DNA of 64,000 nt from Maribacter polysiphoniae (GTDB taxonomy: Bacteria > Bacteroidota > Bacteroidia > Flavobacteriales > Flavobacteriaceae): positions 2,566 to 66,565 of the forward strand of contig NZ_QGGQ01000008.1 in the NCBI RefSeq assembly GCF_003148665.1, in the 5' to 3' direction. The notes below the pieces were generated by a model. That model was given only the letters and a program-made list of their open reading frames with translations, was not told where the DNA came from and did no database searches. Below are positions 16,337 through 24,888 of the stretch, piece after piece. Both the position numbers and the translations under genes were made by a program. How positions within the stretch are numbered: position 1 is the stretch's first letter; each line of letters starts with the position of its first letter.

Positions 16337-17620
16337 TTAAATTGTTTCTGCTTTTAATTCTTCTGCTCTGCTATCTGAATCCTTGGGTAGAATAGTAGCG
16401 TTCTTGAATCTTTTTAGACGTTTATTGATATTCGCCTTAACCACATAATGGTCAATAGTCGGTGCAAATACGTTCATCAGCAATATGGCCAAGAACACAC
16501 CCTCTGGATAAGCCGGATTGAAAACCCGGATCATCACGGACATAAAACCAATAAAAAAGCCATAAATCCATTTCCCGTTATTGGTTTGCGAACCTGTAAC
16601 GGGATCGGTAGCCATATAGACAATACCAAAGGCCAAGCCACCAACCAACAAATGTTTCCAGTATTCAAAACTCATCAAACCGTAAAAATTACTAGCCTCG
16701 GAAATAACACCCAAATCAACAACCAAGTTGAAAATGTAGCCCATAACCAATGAACCGATCACGGCACTCACCATAATTCGCCAGCTTGCTATTTTAGTAT
16801 ATATCAAGAACAACCCACCCAAAAGAATCAGGAACGTTGAAGTTTCCCCCACCGAACCAGGGATAAAACCAAAGAACATATCGGAAACCGAATAATTGAG
16901 TTCCGCCAAATGGTTTTGGGCCAAGGCCCCTAAAACGGTTTCCCCGGATATGGCATCAGGTGTTCCCGTTCTTTCCACGGCTTGGTAAACCCAGACTTTG
17001 TCACCACTCATCCAAGTAGGATAAGCGAAAAACAAAAATGCCCTTATGGTCAAAGCCGGATTCAGGATATTCATACCTGTACCGCCAAATACCTCTTTCC
17101 CTATAACCACACCAAAGACAACGGCAACAGCCAACATCCAAAGTGGTGTATCGATAGGAACGATCAAAGGCACCAACATCCCGGTAACCAAATACCCTTC
17201 CTCAACCTCGTGACCTTTGATGATCGCGAAAATGAATTCAACAAGCAATCCGACACCATAGGAAACCACGACCAAGGGCAATACCTTGATAATCCCTATC
17301 CAAAAATTATCCCATGTAAGGAAGTTTTCCCACAAGGAAAATTCACGGGATACATTGTTCGCCACATCGATGGCCGCATAATATTGATATCCAGCATTGA
17401 ACATGGAAAACAATAACACCGGAATCAAAGCCATAATCACCATATTCATGGTACGCTTTAAATCATCGGCACCGCGAACATGGGCCCCAGAATGGGTCGT
17501 ATCATCGGGAGAGAACAAGAAGGTATGGATTGCGTTGAACGCAGGCGCCATTTTCTTATCCCTATAATGATGCTTTAATATGTGCAGTCTTTTCTTAAAG
17601 GTCAGTCTTTTATCACTCAT
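16337..17620 (-). CDS. nqrB: Na+-translocating NADH:quinone reductase subunit B
   Basis: The 427-residue polytopic subunit has about ten membrane helices and the conserved phrases GGTGMNILNPALTIRAFLFF and YMATDPVTGSQT. An SGET motif (near residue 225, after GTPDAI) corresponds to the region carrying covalent FMN in characterised NqrB proteins. Riboflavin and quinone binding are known for the family but not readable here. It lies 3 bp after nqrA. Confidence 0.96.
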   Translation of the reverse strand: MSDKRLTFKKRLHILKHHYRDKKMAPAFNAIHTFLFSPDDTTHSGAHVRGADDLKRTMNMVIMALIPVLLFSMFNAGYQYYAAIDVANNVSREFSLWENFLTWDNFWIGIIKVLPLVVVSYGVGLLVEFIFAIIKGHEVEEGYLVTGMLVPLIVPIDTPLWMLAVAVVFGVVIGKEVFGGTGMNILNPALTIRAFLFFAYPTWMSGDKVWVYQAVERTGTPDAISGETVLGALAQNHLAELNYSVSDMFFGFIPGSVGETSTFLILLGGLFLIYTKIASWRIMVSAVIGSLVMGYIFNLVVDLGVISEASNFYGLMSFEYWKHLLVGGLAFGIVYMATDPVTGSQTNNGKWIYGFFIGFMSVMIRVFNPAYPEGVFLAILLMNVFAPTIDHYVVKANINKRLKRFKNATILPKDSDSRAEELKAETI

Positions 17621-17623
17621 CTC

Positions 17624-18976
17624 TTAGCCTATTTCTTTATATAATAAATCCAATCCCTCACGAATGATCTTTTGGTGGGGCTGCTTGGAAATGCAAATAA
17701 ATTCAGTTAAAGCAAAATCCTCAGGAGCCACTTCATAAAGCCCCAGTTGTTCCATTTCATCAAGGTCTTTGATCATGCACGCTTTTAGCAACTGCATTGG
17801 AAAAATATCCATAGGGAAAACCTCTTCGTATTGTCCCGTTACCACGAATGCACGATGCTCGCCATTCGTATTGGTATTTAGGTCATATTTCTTTTTGGGG
17901 TTTAACCACGAGAATGTCAAGGCCCTGGTCGTCGATATTTTATTGAATACCGGTAGCGCCCACCCGAACAATTCATAATCATCACCTTCCGGAATAGCCG
18001 TGACCGTATTATTATAATACCCCAAGTGACCATCCGGTCTACTTTTTGAACCGGTCAACACATCCCCATTAATCACGCGGAAATTATCATTGTTGACCCC
18101 ACTACCATATAGGAAGGTAGCGATCTCGGCCCCAATTTTTGTAATGTAGTACTTTGGTGTCTTAACCGATGAACCTGCCAATGCGACAATTCGGTCGGCA
18201 TTGAATTTACCCGTTAAGAACAGCTCCCCTATCAAGACCAAATCCTGGGGTGAAACCGTCCAAACCACTTCACCCTTGTTAATAGGGTCTATTTTATTTA
18301 TTTGGGTTCCCACCAATCCAGCAGGATGCGGTCCTGAAACCTTATGCAATTCCAATCCGCTTAGTCCCGAAAGGGGGGAATTGGAATTGACCCCTACGGA
18401 CACATGCACTGCACCCGGTGTCAATTTACCCAAAGCCGTAATTGCGGCCTGAAGTTCTTTTTCCTTACCCTGTAATACGTAATCACTATTGGCAGCCAAA
18501 GGCGCCGTAGTATACCCCGAGATAAAAATCGATTTTGGGTTCGTATCCGGGTTCGCAATGATATCGTAAGGTCTTTGTTTTATAAAAGGCCAACACCCTG
18601 TTTTTAACAGATGGGCCTTTATTTGTGACGAAGTCGCCTTGGCGGCATCAAAAGCCCCATGTTCGACAACTGCCTGCGTCTTATCGGCAAGTATTTTGAT
18701 GGACAGGATTTTTCGCCTCGCCCCTCGTTCTATTTCGACTAGCTCACCACTTACCGGTGACACGAACACCATTTCAGGATTGCTTTTATTGAAAAACAGC
18801 CCTTCACCAGCCTTAACCTCAACACCCTGTTTTACAAGCATTTTGGGCGTAATTCCGTGAAAATCCTCAAGATTTATGGCATAAACGTTACTTAAAACCG
18901 CTTTGGCCGTAGTTTGTTCGGCAGCTCCTACCAAGTTAATGTTCAAGCCTTTTCGTATTCTGATGTCTTTAGACAT
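17624..18976 (-). CDS. nqrA: Na+-translocating NADH:quinone reductase subunit A
   Basis: The 450-residue soluble subunit has the N-terminal lipoyl/barrel-like region (GLNINLVGAAEQ start) and the C-terminal NqrA domain; it docks on the cytoplasmic face of the complex and is linked with quinone binding. It is the first gene of the six-gene nqr operon, with a -7 promoter element 33 bp upstream. Length matches the family (about 445-450). Confidence 0.97.
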   Translation of the reverse strand: MSKDIRIRKGLNINLVGAAEQTTAKAVLSNVYAINLEDFHGITPKMLVKQGVEVKAGEGLFFNKSNPEMVFVSPVSGELVEIERGARRKILSIKILADKTQAVVEHGAFDAAKATSSQIKAHLLKTGCWPFIKQRPYDIIANPDTNPKSIFISGYTTAPLAANSDYVLQGKEKELQAAITALGKLTPGAVHVSVGVNSNSPLSGLSGLELHKVSGPHPAGLVGTQINKIDPINKGEVVWTVSPQDLVLIGELFLTGKFNADRIVALAGSSVKTPKYYITKIGAEIATFLYGSGVNNDNFRVINGDVLTGSKSRPDGHLGYYNNTVTAIPEGDDYELFGWALPVFNKISTTRALTFSWLNPKKKYDLNTNTNGEHRAFVVTGQYEEVFPMDIFPMQLLKACMIKDLDEMEQLGLYEVAPEDFALTEFICISKQPHQKIIREGLDLLYKEIG

Positions 18977-19009
18977 AAATTGTAGACCTTAGGTTAACAA
19001 AATTTCGGG

Positions 19010-19017
19010 CAAAAATA
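19010..19017 (-). promoter_or_regulatory. -7 element of the nqr operon promoter
   Basis: On the minus strand TATTTTTG matches TAnnTTTG and ends 33 bp before the nqrA ATG. The divergent Plug gene begins 110 bp to the right, so both promoters share the 18977-19127 interval. Confidence 0.55.
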
Positions 19018-19127
19018 GCACTTAATGGAAAGTAATCATAATTATCTCCTATAAATTTGGGCAATTCATCGATGTAAATTTGTTAGGAATGGTTTTTGTT
19101 TACCTTTACTTTAAAATTGAAGCATAA

Positions 19128-20372
19128 ATGCGGTTTTTCATTAAACAATTATTACTTCTACTATTTACCCCATTTTTATTCGGGCAGGCACAAGAAGAAG
19201 TAAGCCCCCCAGACCATATCAGATCCATTGTTTTCAAGGGTGAAAAAGACGACCAATTCCCTGTTGTTCAGATCGGGGAACCTGTTTTTTTGCAGTTTGA
19301 CGACCTTATGGCCAATGAACAGGACTATTATTACAAAATCGTCCATTGCGATTATGACTGGAAACCATCCCGACTACTAAAATCACAATATTTGGGTGGC
19401 ATTGACAACCAACGTATATTGGATTACGAAAACAGTTACTCAACCCTACAGCCCTATTCAAATTATAGACTGACCATTCCCAATGACAATGTGCGGCTGA
19501 AAGTTAGCGGCAATTACGTTTTGGAGGTTTACAATGGCAGCAACGAGCTACAGTTTTCAAGAAAATTCGTCGTCTACAAGGATTTGGTCACTGTAGGGGG
19601 CACCGTTAAGCGTTCCAGGGATTTCGAGTTCATCAATGAAAAGCAAGTCGTACAGTTCAGTGTGAATACTGGAAGCCTTAGATTGGTAAACCCCAAAAAG
19701 GAAGTAAAGATAGCCATCCTTCAAAACTACCATTGGCCTACTGCCCTATACAATATAGTCCCTCAATTTACCATAGGCAACGAACTGGTATATAAATATG
19801 ACCAGGAAACCAGCTTTTATGGCGGTAATGAGTATTTGTATTTTGACACCAAGGACCTTAGGGCCCCAAGCTCTGTGATCTCGCGTATAGAGATCGGGGA
19901 CCTTTACAACCATTATCTATTTGCCGATCACTCCAGGGCGGATAGACCTTACACCTACTACCCAGACATCAATGGCGACTTCGTGGTACGCACACTACAA
20001 GGCAGTGATGCCTCTAGGGAAGCCGAATACACCTTGGTACACTTTAGCCTCCCTTATTCGGAAAGCATTGGTCTTGACAATGTTTATGTCTATGGAAAAT
20101 TCAACAATTACGCCTTAACCCCACAAAATAAGATGACCTACAACCAGGAGAATGGGATGATGGAGGCTGTCTTAAAAATGAAACAAGGGTTTTACAATTA
20201 TAAATATGTCATTGAGCGAGAAAACGATGTCATAGAATTGAATACCATTTCCGGTAATTTCCATTTTACCGAAAACACCTATTTAATATTGGTCTATTAC
20301 CGCAACTTCGGTGACATCTATGATAGCATCATAGGGGTAGGCTCAACCAACTCCCGAAATATCAGCAATTAA
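19128..20372 (+). CDS. Type IX secretion system Plug protein (DUF5103 family)
   Basis: The 414-residue exported protein (signal peptide through about residue 21) matches the DUF5103/T9SS Plug family by length and by conserved phrases such as VQIGEPVFLQFDDL, YYYKIVHCDYDWKPS and NYRLTIPNDNV. Members sit on the periplasmic side of the SprA translocon and close its channel when the PorV shuttle is absent. This is known for F. johnsoniae; the assignment here is from family resemblance. A near-consensus TACCTTTA lies about 20-30 bp upstream. A DUF3667 gene follows after 28 bp. Confidence 0.85.
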   Translation: MRFFIKQLLLLLFTPFLFGQAQEEVSPPDHIRSIVFKGEKDDQFPVVQIGEPVFLQFDDLMANEQDYYYKIVHCDYDWKPSRLLKSQYLGGIDNQRILDYENSYSTLQPYSNYRLTIPNDNVRLKVSGNYVLEVYNGSNELQFSRKFVVYKDLVTVGGTVKRSRDFEFINEKQVVQFSVNTGSLRLVNPKKEVKIAILQNYHWPTALYNIVPQFTIGNELVYKYDQETSFYGGNEYLYFDTKDLRAPSSVISRIEIGDLYNHYLFADHSRADRPYTYYPDINGDFVVRTLQGSDASREAEYTLVHFSLPYSESIGLDNVYVYGKFNNYALTPQNKMTYNQENGMMEAVLKMKQGFYNYKYVIERENDVIELNTISGNFHFTENTYLILVYYRNFGDIYDSIIGVGSTNSRNISN

Positions 20373-20400
20373 CGTATATTTATCACCTTGAGTGACAAAT

Positions 20401-21534
20401 ATGGGCAAACAATTAATTTCTTTTACCAAGAAAAGGGACCAACTGAAATACAGGGGTACAAGCTGTAAGAATTGCGGACACCCCTTGGATATCAGTGACA
20501 AGTTCTGTCCCAACTGTTCCCAAGCGAACAGTACAAAAAAAATGACGCTTAGGGACTTTTTCGACGAGTTTTTCGCGAATGTCATTTCGTACGACTCCAA
20601 ACTTCTCAAAACCCTATCGGCCCTATTACTGCGCCCGGGAACAATCACCAAGGATTACATCAACGGAAAAAGGGTCTCTTACACCAATCCCTTCAGGTTT
20701 TTACTCAGCTTGGCGATCATCTATTTTTTGGCAATCAGTTTTAACAGTGATTTTTCAAAATTCGATGACTACGCCCTGGACAAGGATGCTTCTTCCTTCT
20801 TAGGCGAAAACGGTGGGTTTAATTTGGATTTTGGGGATGACGAACAACAAGAGGAATTGTCCCAAGTCATGGATTCATTGAAATTGGGTGATAATATCCT
20901 AAAGATATCCGAGCAAATAAAAAAAAGGGATTCAACGCTACTGAGTCACCCCACACAAAGCTTCAAATCATATGCCGATAGCACCTTTGCCATTCGGTTT
21001 TCCGGAAAGTACAAGATCACCAGTCTCTTGATCAACAGGAAAAACATAAAATCATACAGTAAATTAATCGAAGAATACCACCTTTCGGACACTTATGAAA
21101 ACAAGATCGTCTTCAATACAGCGAAGAGTGTAAGCAAGTTTTCCAAGCAACCTGGAAGCTTTTTGAACGAACTTATATCAAAGCTCCCTTTCGCCACTTT
21201 CTTCTTTCTTCCCCTCTTTGCCATCTTCATTTGGCTGGTGTACATCAGAAAAAGATATACTTATACCGATCATCTCATATTTAGCTTTCATAATCAATCT
21301 TTGTTGTTTATCTTGCTCATTGTTAGCTTCTTAGTAGACTCCATATTTGCCGTGGATAGTGGTTGGATTTTTATCACCATTTTTTCCATCTATTTATATA
21401 GGGCCATGCGGAAATTCTACGGGCAAGGAACTTTTAAAACAATCGTTAAATATCTATTTTTGAACACGATTTTTTTTATTTTAGCAGGCATTTCAGTAAT
21501 ACTGCTGTTCACTGGAAGCTTAATCACATACTAG
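20401..21534 (+). CDS. DUF3667 family membrane protein with N-terminal zinc ribbon
   Basis: The 377-residue product begins with a double CxxC zinc ribbon (CKNCGHPLDISDKFCPNCSQ, about residues 21-40). A conserved amphipathic stretch comes next (LRDFFDEFFANV and LLLRPGTITKDYINGKR), then a membrane segment near 100-115, a polar 130-residue loop, and four or so membrane helices at the C-terminus. This is the DUF3667 architecture, of unknown function. I chose the ATG at 20401; a GTG at 20392 is possible. apaG starts 2 bp after its stop, so the genes are probably one unit. Confidence 0.85.
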   Translation: MGKQLISFTKKRDQLKYRGTSCKNCGHPLDISDKFCPNCSQANSTKKMTLRDFFDEFFANVISYDSKLLKTLSALLLRPGTITKDYINGKRVSYTNPFRFLLSLAIIYFLAISFNSDFSKFDDYALDKDASSFLGENGGFNLDFGDDEQQEELSQVMDSLKLGDNILKISEQIKKRDSTLLSHPTQSFKSYADSTFAIRFSGKYKITSLLINRKNIKSYSKLIEEYHLSDTYENKIVFNTAKSVSKFSKQPGSFLNELISKLPFATFFFLPLFAIFIWLVYIRKRYTYTDHLIFSFHNQSLLFILLIVSFLVDSIFAVDSGWIFITIFSIYLYRAMRKFYGQGTFKTIVKYLFLNTIFFILAGISVILLFTGSLITY

Positions 21535-21535
21535 G

Positions 21536-21931
21536 ATGAGGACGATAACACAAGTTACGAAGGGAATAAAGATATCAGTGAACACGAGTTTTGAAGGCAC
21601 ATTCTTCAAAAATTATAAAATGCACTATGCCTTTGGCTATACCATTACCATAGAAAATCAAAGTAAGCATTCAGTTCAATTGACTTCGCGCCATTGGCAA
21701 ATTTACGATTCATTGAATGAGATTGAAATATTGGATGGGGAAGGGGTCATCGGCAAAAAACCGGTCATTAGACCTGGGGAATCACACACCTATAATTCAG
21801 GATGTCTTTTAGCCTCGACCATCGGGGCCATGAAAGGACATTACAATATGATCAACCTTGAATCTTCGGAAGAAGAGTTCAGGGTCTACATTCCCACCTT
21901 TAAATTCAGCGCTCCCTTTGCCTTGAATTAA
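21536..21931 (+). CDS. apaG: ApaG domain protein
   Basis: The 131-residue product consists of a single ApaG/F-box-A fibronectin-III-like fold: YTITIENQSKHSVQLTSRHWQIYDS, then EGVIGKKPVIRPGESHTYNSG, then GAMKGHYNMI. ApaG proteins are named after a cobalt/magnesium phenotype, but their biochemical role is not settled. Length is typical (about 125-130). It begins 2 bp after the DUF3667 gene. Confidence 0.92.
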   Translation: MRTITQVTKGIKISVNTSFEGTFFKNYKMHYAFGYTITIENQSKHSVQLTSRHWQIYDSLNEIEILDGEGVIGKKPVIRPGESHTYNSGCLLASTIGAMKGHYNMINLESSEEEFRVYIPTFKFSAPFALN

Positions 21932-21975
21932 TTCTTTTTACCAAATATTTAGTTTTTTATCCATTACCAATTCGG

Positions 21976-21983
21976 TACCTTTG
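21976..21983 (+). promoter_or_regulatory. -7 element of the pruA promoter
   Basis: TACCTTTG matches TAnnTTTG, 29 bp before the pruA ATG. A T-rich stretch lies in the -33 region without a clear TTG. Confidence 0.5.
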
Positions 21984-22012
21984 GCCTGTTTTTCAATTTA
22001 AAAGATACAACT

Positions 22013-23641
22013 ATGGGTAAAGGTTTTTTTCAGGTACCAACGGCTATCAATGAGCCGATTAAAAGTTATTCTCCCGGCAGCCCGGAAAGAAAGGAAGTTT
22101 TAGACCAATATAAAGCATACTTCAATGGCAATGAGGACATTCCTTTCTACATTGGCAACCAAGAAATAAGAACAGGTAACACCAAACCGATTTCACCACC
22201 ACATGACCACAAGCATATTGTTGGACAATATCATTTGGCGGAAAAGAAACATGTAGACCAGGCCATTGAAAATGCCTTGGAATCCAGAAAGGCTTGGGCC
22301 AATCTAACTTGGGAGCAGCGATCTGCAATTTTCATGAAAGCCGCGGAATTGATTGCCGGACCCTACAGGGCCAAAATCAATGCAGCTACCATGATCGCCC
22401 AATCCAAAAACATACACCAGGCAGAAATCGATGCCGCCTGCGAACTCATAGATTTCCTAAGATTCAATGTGGAATATATGTCGCAAATCTATGAAGAACA
22501 ACCTGATTCCGCAGAAGGTATATGGAACCGCGTTGAATACCGTCCTCTAGAAGGATTTGTTTACGCCATTACCCCATTCAACTTTACTGCGATTGCGGGT
22601 AATTTACCTGCCAGTGCCGCAATGATGGGAAATGTTGTTGTATGGAAACCTAGTGATAGCCAAATATTTTCCGCAAAGGTAATCGTAGATGTCTTTAAGG
22701 AAGCAGGACTCCCTGATGGTGTTATCAATGTCGTTTACGGTGATCCCGTCATGATTTCCAAAACCGTTTTGGATAGTGCGGATTTCGCCGGACTACACTT
22801 TACCGGTTCCACACATGTTTTCAAAGAACTCTGGAAGCAAATAGGAAACAACATACACACCTATAAGACCTACCCAAGAATTGTAGGCGAAACCGGTGGC
22901 AAGGATTTTATCCTGGCCCACCCTACCGCAAAACCAAAGCAAGTAGCTACGGCAATAACCAGGGGCGCCTTTGAATTCCAAGGTCAAAAATGTAGTGCCG
23001 CCTCTAGGGCATACCTACCAAAATCAACCTCAAAGGAAATCCTGGAGTTGGTAAAAAAAGATGTCCAATCATTCAATAAACCGGGTTCTCCCGAGGATAT
23101 GACCAATTTTATCACTGCGGTCATACACGAAGGTTCTTTTGACAAATTGGCAAAGTATATTGACCAAGCCAAAGAAGATAAGGATGCCGAGATTGTTGTT
23201 GGAGGCAATTATGACAAATCAACGGGTTACTTTATCGAACCTACGGTGATATTGACCACCAACCCCCATTATACCACAATGGAAACCGAATTGTTCGGTC
23301 CGGTAATAACCATATACGTATATGATGATAAGGACTGGTCGGCAACCCTTGACCTGATCGATTCCACATCGGAATATGCATTGACAGGAGCTGTCTTATC
23401 CCAAGACCGTTACGCTATTGACGAAGCCACAAAAGCATTGCAGAATTGTGCTGGCAACTTCTATATCAATGACAAACCAACAGGTGCCGTCGTTGGCCAA
23501 CAACCTTTTGGTGGTGCCCGAGCTTCAGGAACCAATGACAAGGCGGGATCGGCACAGAACCTGCTTCGATGGGTATCCCCAAGACTGATCAAAGAGACAT
23601 TTGTAACCCCAGAAGATTACAGATATCCATTTTTAGGTTAA
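22013..23641 (+). CDS. pruA: 1-pyrroline-5-carboxylate dehydrogenase
   Basis: The 542-residue aldehyde dehydrogenase oxidises glutamate semialdehyde to glutamate in proline catabolism, using NAD+. Motifs: ITPFNFTAIAGNLP, VVWKPSD, HFTGSTHVFKELW, RIVGETGGKDF and the catalytic Cys327 in FQGQKCSAASRAY; the C-terminus PFGGARASGTNDKAG is typical of the single-domain PruA group found in Bacteroidota. No proline dehydrogenase gene is adjacent. An imperfect terminator follows. Confidence 0.95.
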   Translation: MGKGFFQVPTAINEPIKSYSPGSPERKEVLDQYKAYFNGNEDIPFYIGNQEIRTGNTKPISPPHDHKHIVGQYHLAEKKHVDQAIENALESRKAWANLTWEQRSAIFMKAAELIAGPYRAKINAATMIAQSKNIHQAEIDAACELIDFLRFNVEYMSQIYEEQPDSAEGIWNRVEYRPLEGFVYAITPFNFTAIAGNLPASAAMMGNVVVWKPSDSQIFSAKVIVDVFKEAGLPDGVINVVYGDPVMISKTVLDSADFAGLHFTGSTHVFKELWKQIGNNIHTYKTYPRIVGETGGKDFILAHPTAKPKQVATAITRGAFEFQGQKCSAASRAYLPKSTSKEILELVKKDVQSFNKPGSPEDMTNFITAVIHEGSFDKLAKYIDQAKEDKDAEIVVGGNYDKSTGYFIEPTVILTTNPHYTTMETELFGPVITIYVYDDKDWSATLDLIDSTSEYALTGAVLSQDRYAIDEATKALQNCAGNFYINDKPTGAVVGQQPFGGARASGTNDKAGSAQNLLRWVSPRLIKETFVTPEDYRYPFLG

Positions 23642-23666
23642 GCACACAAAACCTAATCCCTTATAC

Positions 23667-23704
23667 GGCCCCTATCTTCCCATGGAAAGTACGGGCCTTT
23701 TTTT
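23667..23704 (+). terminator. Terminator after pruA
   Basis: GGCCC at 23667-23671 pairs with GGGCC at 23693-23697, with further partial pairing between, followed by seven T residues. The next 300 bp (23706-24008) are AT-rich and show no gene or RNA that I can recognise. Confidence 0.7.
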
Positions 23705-24008
23705 GCATTCAATATAGCTATTACGCTAACGGAATAAACCCTTAATCAGCATATCAACCCCTATTTTCGGGCAGCAAATTCCATTTTTCCAATCGCATGC
23801 CGTATTGTACTTTATAACGCCATTTTGACCTTACATTGGACTTACTTCAAAGAAAAAAAGCAGGGATACAATTCGCGTGGTAAACCACCCCAATCAACTT
23901 GTTACAAATACTTTAACACCCTTAAATTAGTGATTCAAGCAATTTTTATGTAAATTTAACGTTAACTTAATGTAAAGTTTTAGCATTTAGGAACCCAAAA
24001 AGCAAGAC

Positions 24009-24140
24009 ATGAATAAAGATAACAACAACTCGAACACCCCTACAACCAGTATGTTCACCTACTTGGATAGAGTACAGAAATATGTGAAGAAATATGCAGA
24101 GAACTGCAGATATTCGTTTAATTCAATGTTTCAAATCTAA
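24009..24140 (+). CDS. Hypothetical 43-aa protein
   Basis: An ATG at 24009 opens a 43-codon frame ending TAA at 24140, beginning MNKDNNNSNTPTTSMFTYLD and ending FNSMFQI. It has an Asn/Thr-rich start and a basic, aromatic, amphipathic second half (VQKYVKKYAENCRYSF), and no membrane segment. It fills the space just before the convergent rsmG stop at 24145. Start context and codon use look plausible, but I recognise no family, so this may be a chance frame. Confidence 0.45.
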   Translation: MNKDNNNSNTPTTSMFTYLDRVQKYVKKYAENCRYSFNSMFQI

Positions 24141-24144
24141 AGGA

Positions 24145-24780
24145 TCAACCTTTGAATTTCATAGGTAGATAGACTATTTTTTTTGTTTCAAAAAAGTCTT
24201 CCGTAAAATAATCGGACAATTCAAAAGTCTGGGCACTTTTATAATTCTTAAGCTCTTCCGTCAAATCACCTCCCTTTAGATAAAGAATCCCGTTACGCCT
24301 GTCGTGCACCGATTCCTTTTTAATTTTCCCTTTTACCCAATGTACGAAGGTCGGCATAACGGCCACTGCCCTACTTACGATAAAATCGAACTGTTTATCC
24401 AACTCTTCAACCCTGCTATTCACAGGGGTTACATTCTCCAATTGCAACCCTTCAACAACTTCCTCCACAACCTTGATCTTCTTACCGATTGAATCTACCA
24501 AAGTGAATTTCGATTCAGGAAAAAGTATGGCCAAAGGTATTCCCGGAAACCCTCCACCGGTACCTACATCCAAGATTTCACTACCGGGTTTGAACGTTTG
24601 GATCCTGGCAATCCCCAGGGAGTGTAAAACATGGCGCAAGTACAATTCTTCGATGTCCTTTCGGGAAACCACATTGATTTTCAGGTTCCAATCCTTGTAC
24701 AAATCTTCGAGCTTTTTAAACTGATATTGTTGATTATCAGTTAAATTGGGAAAATATTTAAATACTATCTCAGCTTTCAT
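24145..24780 (-). CDS. rsmG: 16S rRNA (guanine527-N7)-methyltransferase
   Basis: The 211-residue enzyme methylates G527 of 16S rRNA using SAM. The SAM-binding motif DVGTGGGFPG is at residues 71-80, and HSLGIA plus FIVSRAVAVM are family phrases. I chose the ATG at 24780 (MKAEIVFKYFPNL) over an upstream in-frame start at 24825, because the promoter element lies between them. Confidence 0.95.
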   Translation of the reverse strand: MKAEIVFKYFPNLTDNQQYQFKKLEDLYKDWNLKINVVSRKDIEELYLRHVLHSLGIARIQTFKPGSEILDVGTGGGFPGIPLAILFPESKFTLVDSIGKKIKVVEEVVEGLQLENVTPVNSRVEELDKQFDFIVSRAVAVMPTFVHWVKGKIKKESVHDRRNGILYLKGGDLTEELKNYKSAQTFELSDYFTEDFFETKKIVYLPMKFKG

Positions 24781-24798
24781 TCCTATCTTTGTATTTCG

Positions 24799-24806
24799 CA
24801 AAAATA
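24799..24806 (-). promoter_or_regulatory. -7 element of the rsmG promoter
   Basis: On the minus strand TATTTTTG matches TAnnTTTG, 18 bp before the rsmG ATG at 24780. Its position supports that start rather than the longer frame. Confidence 0.5.
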
Positions 24807-24888
24807 GCACATAAAGAATTCCCAATTAACGAAAAGGATATTATTAATCTGCTTTCAATACCTTATATTTACATAAAGCTTACAACAA

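Noticed and set aside
23706-24008. Possible structured RNA in the pruA downstream stretch
   Set aside because: I found no extended pairing, no terminator at its end and no consensus promoter; only AT-rich sequence is visible by eye.
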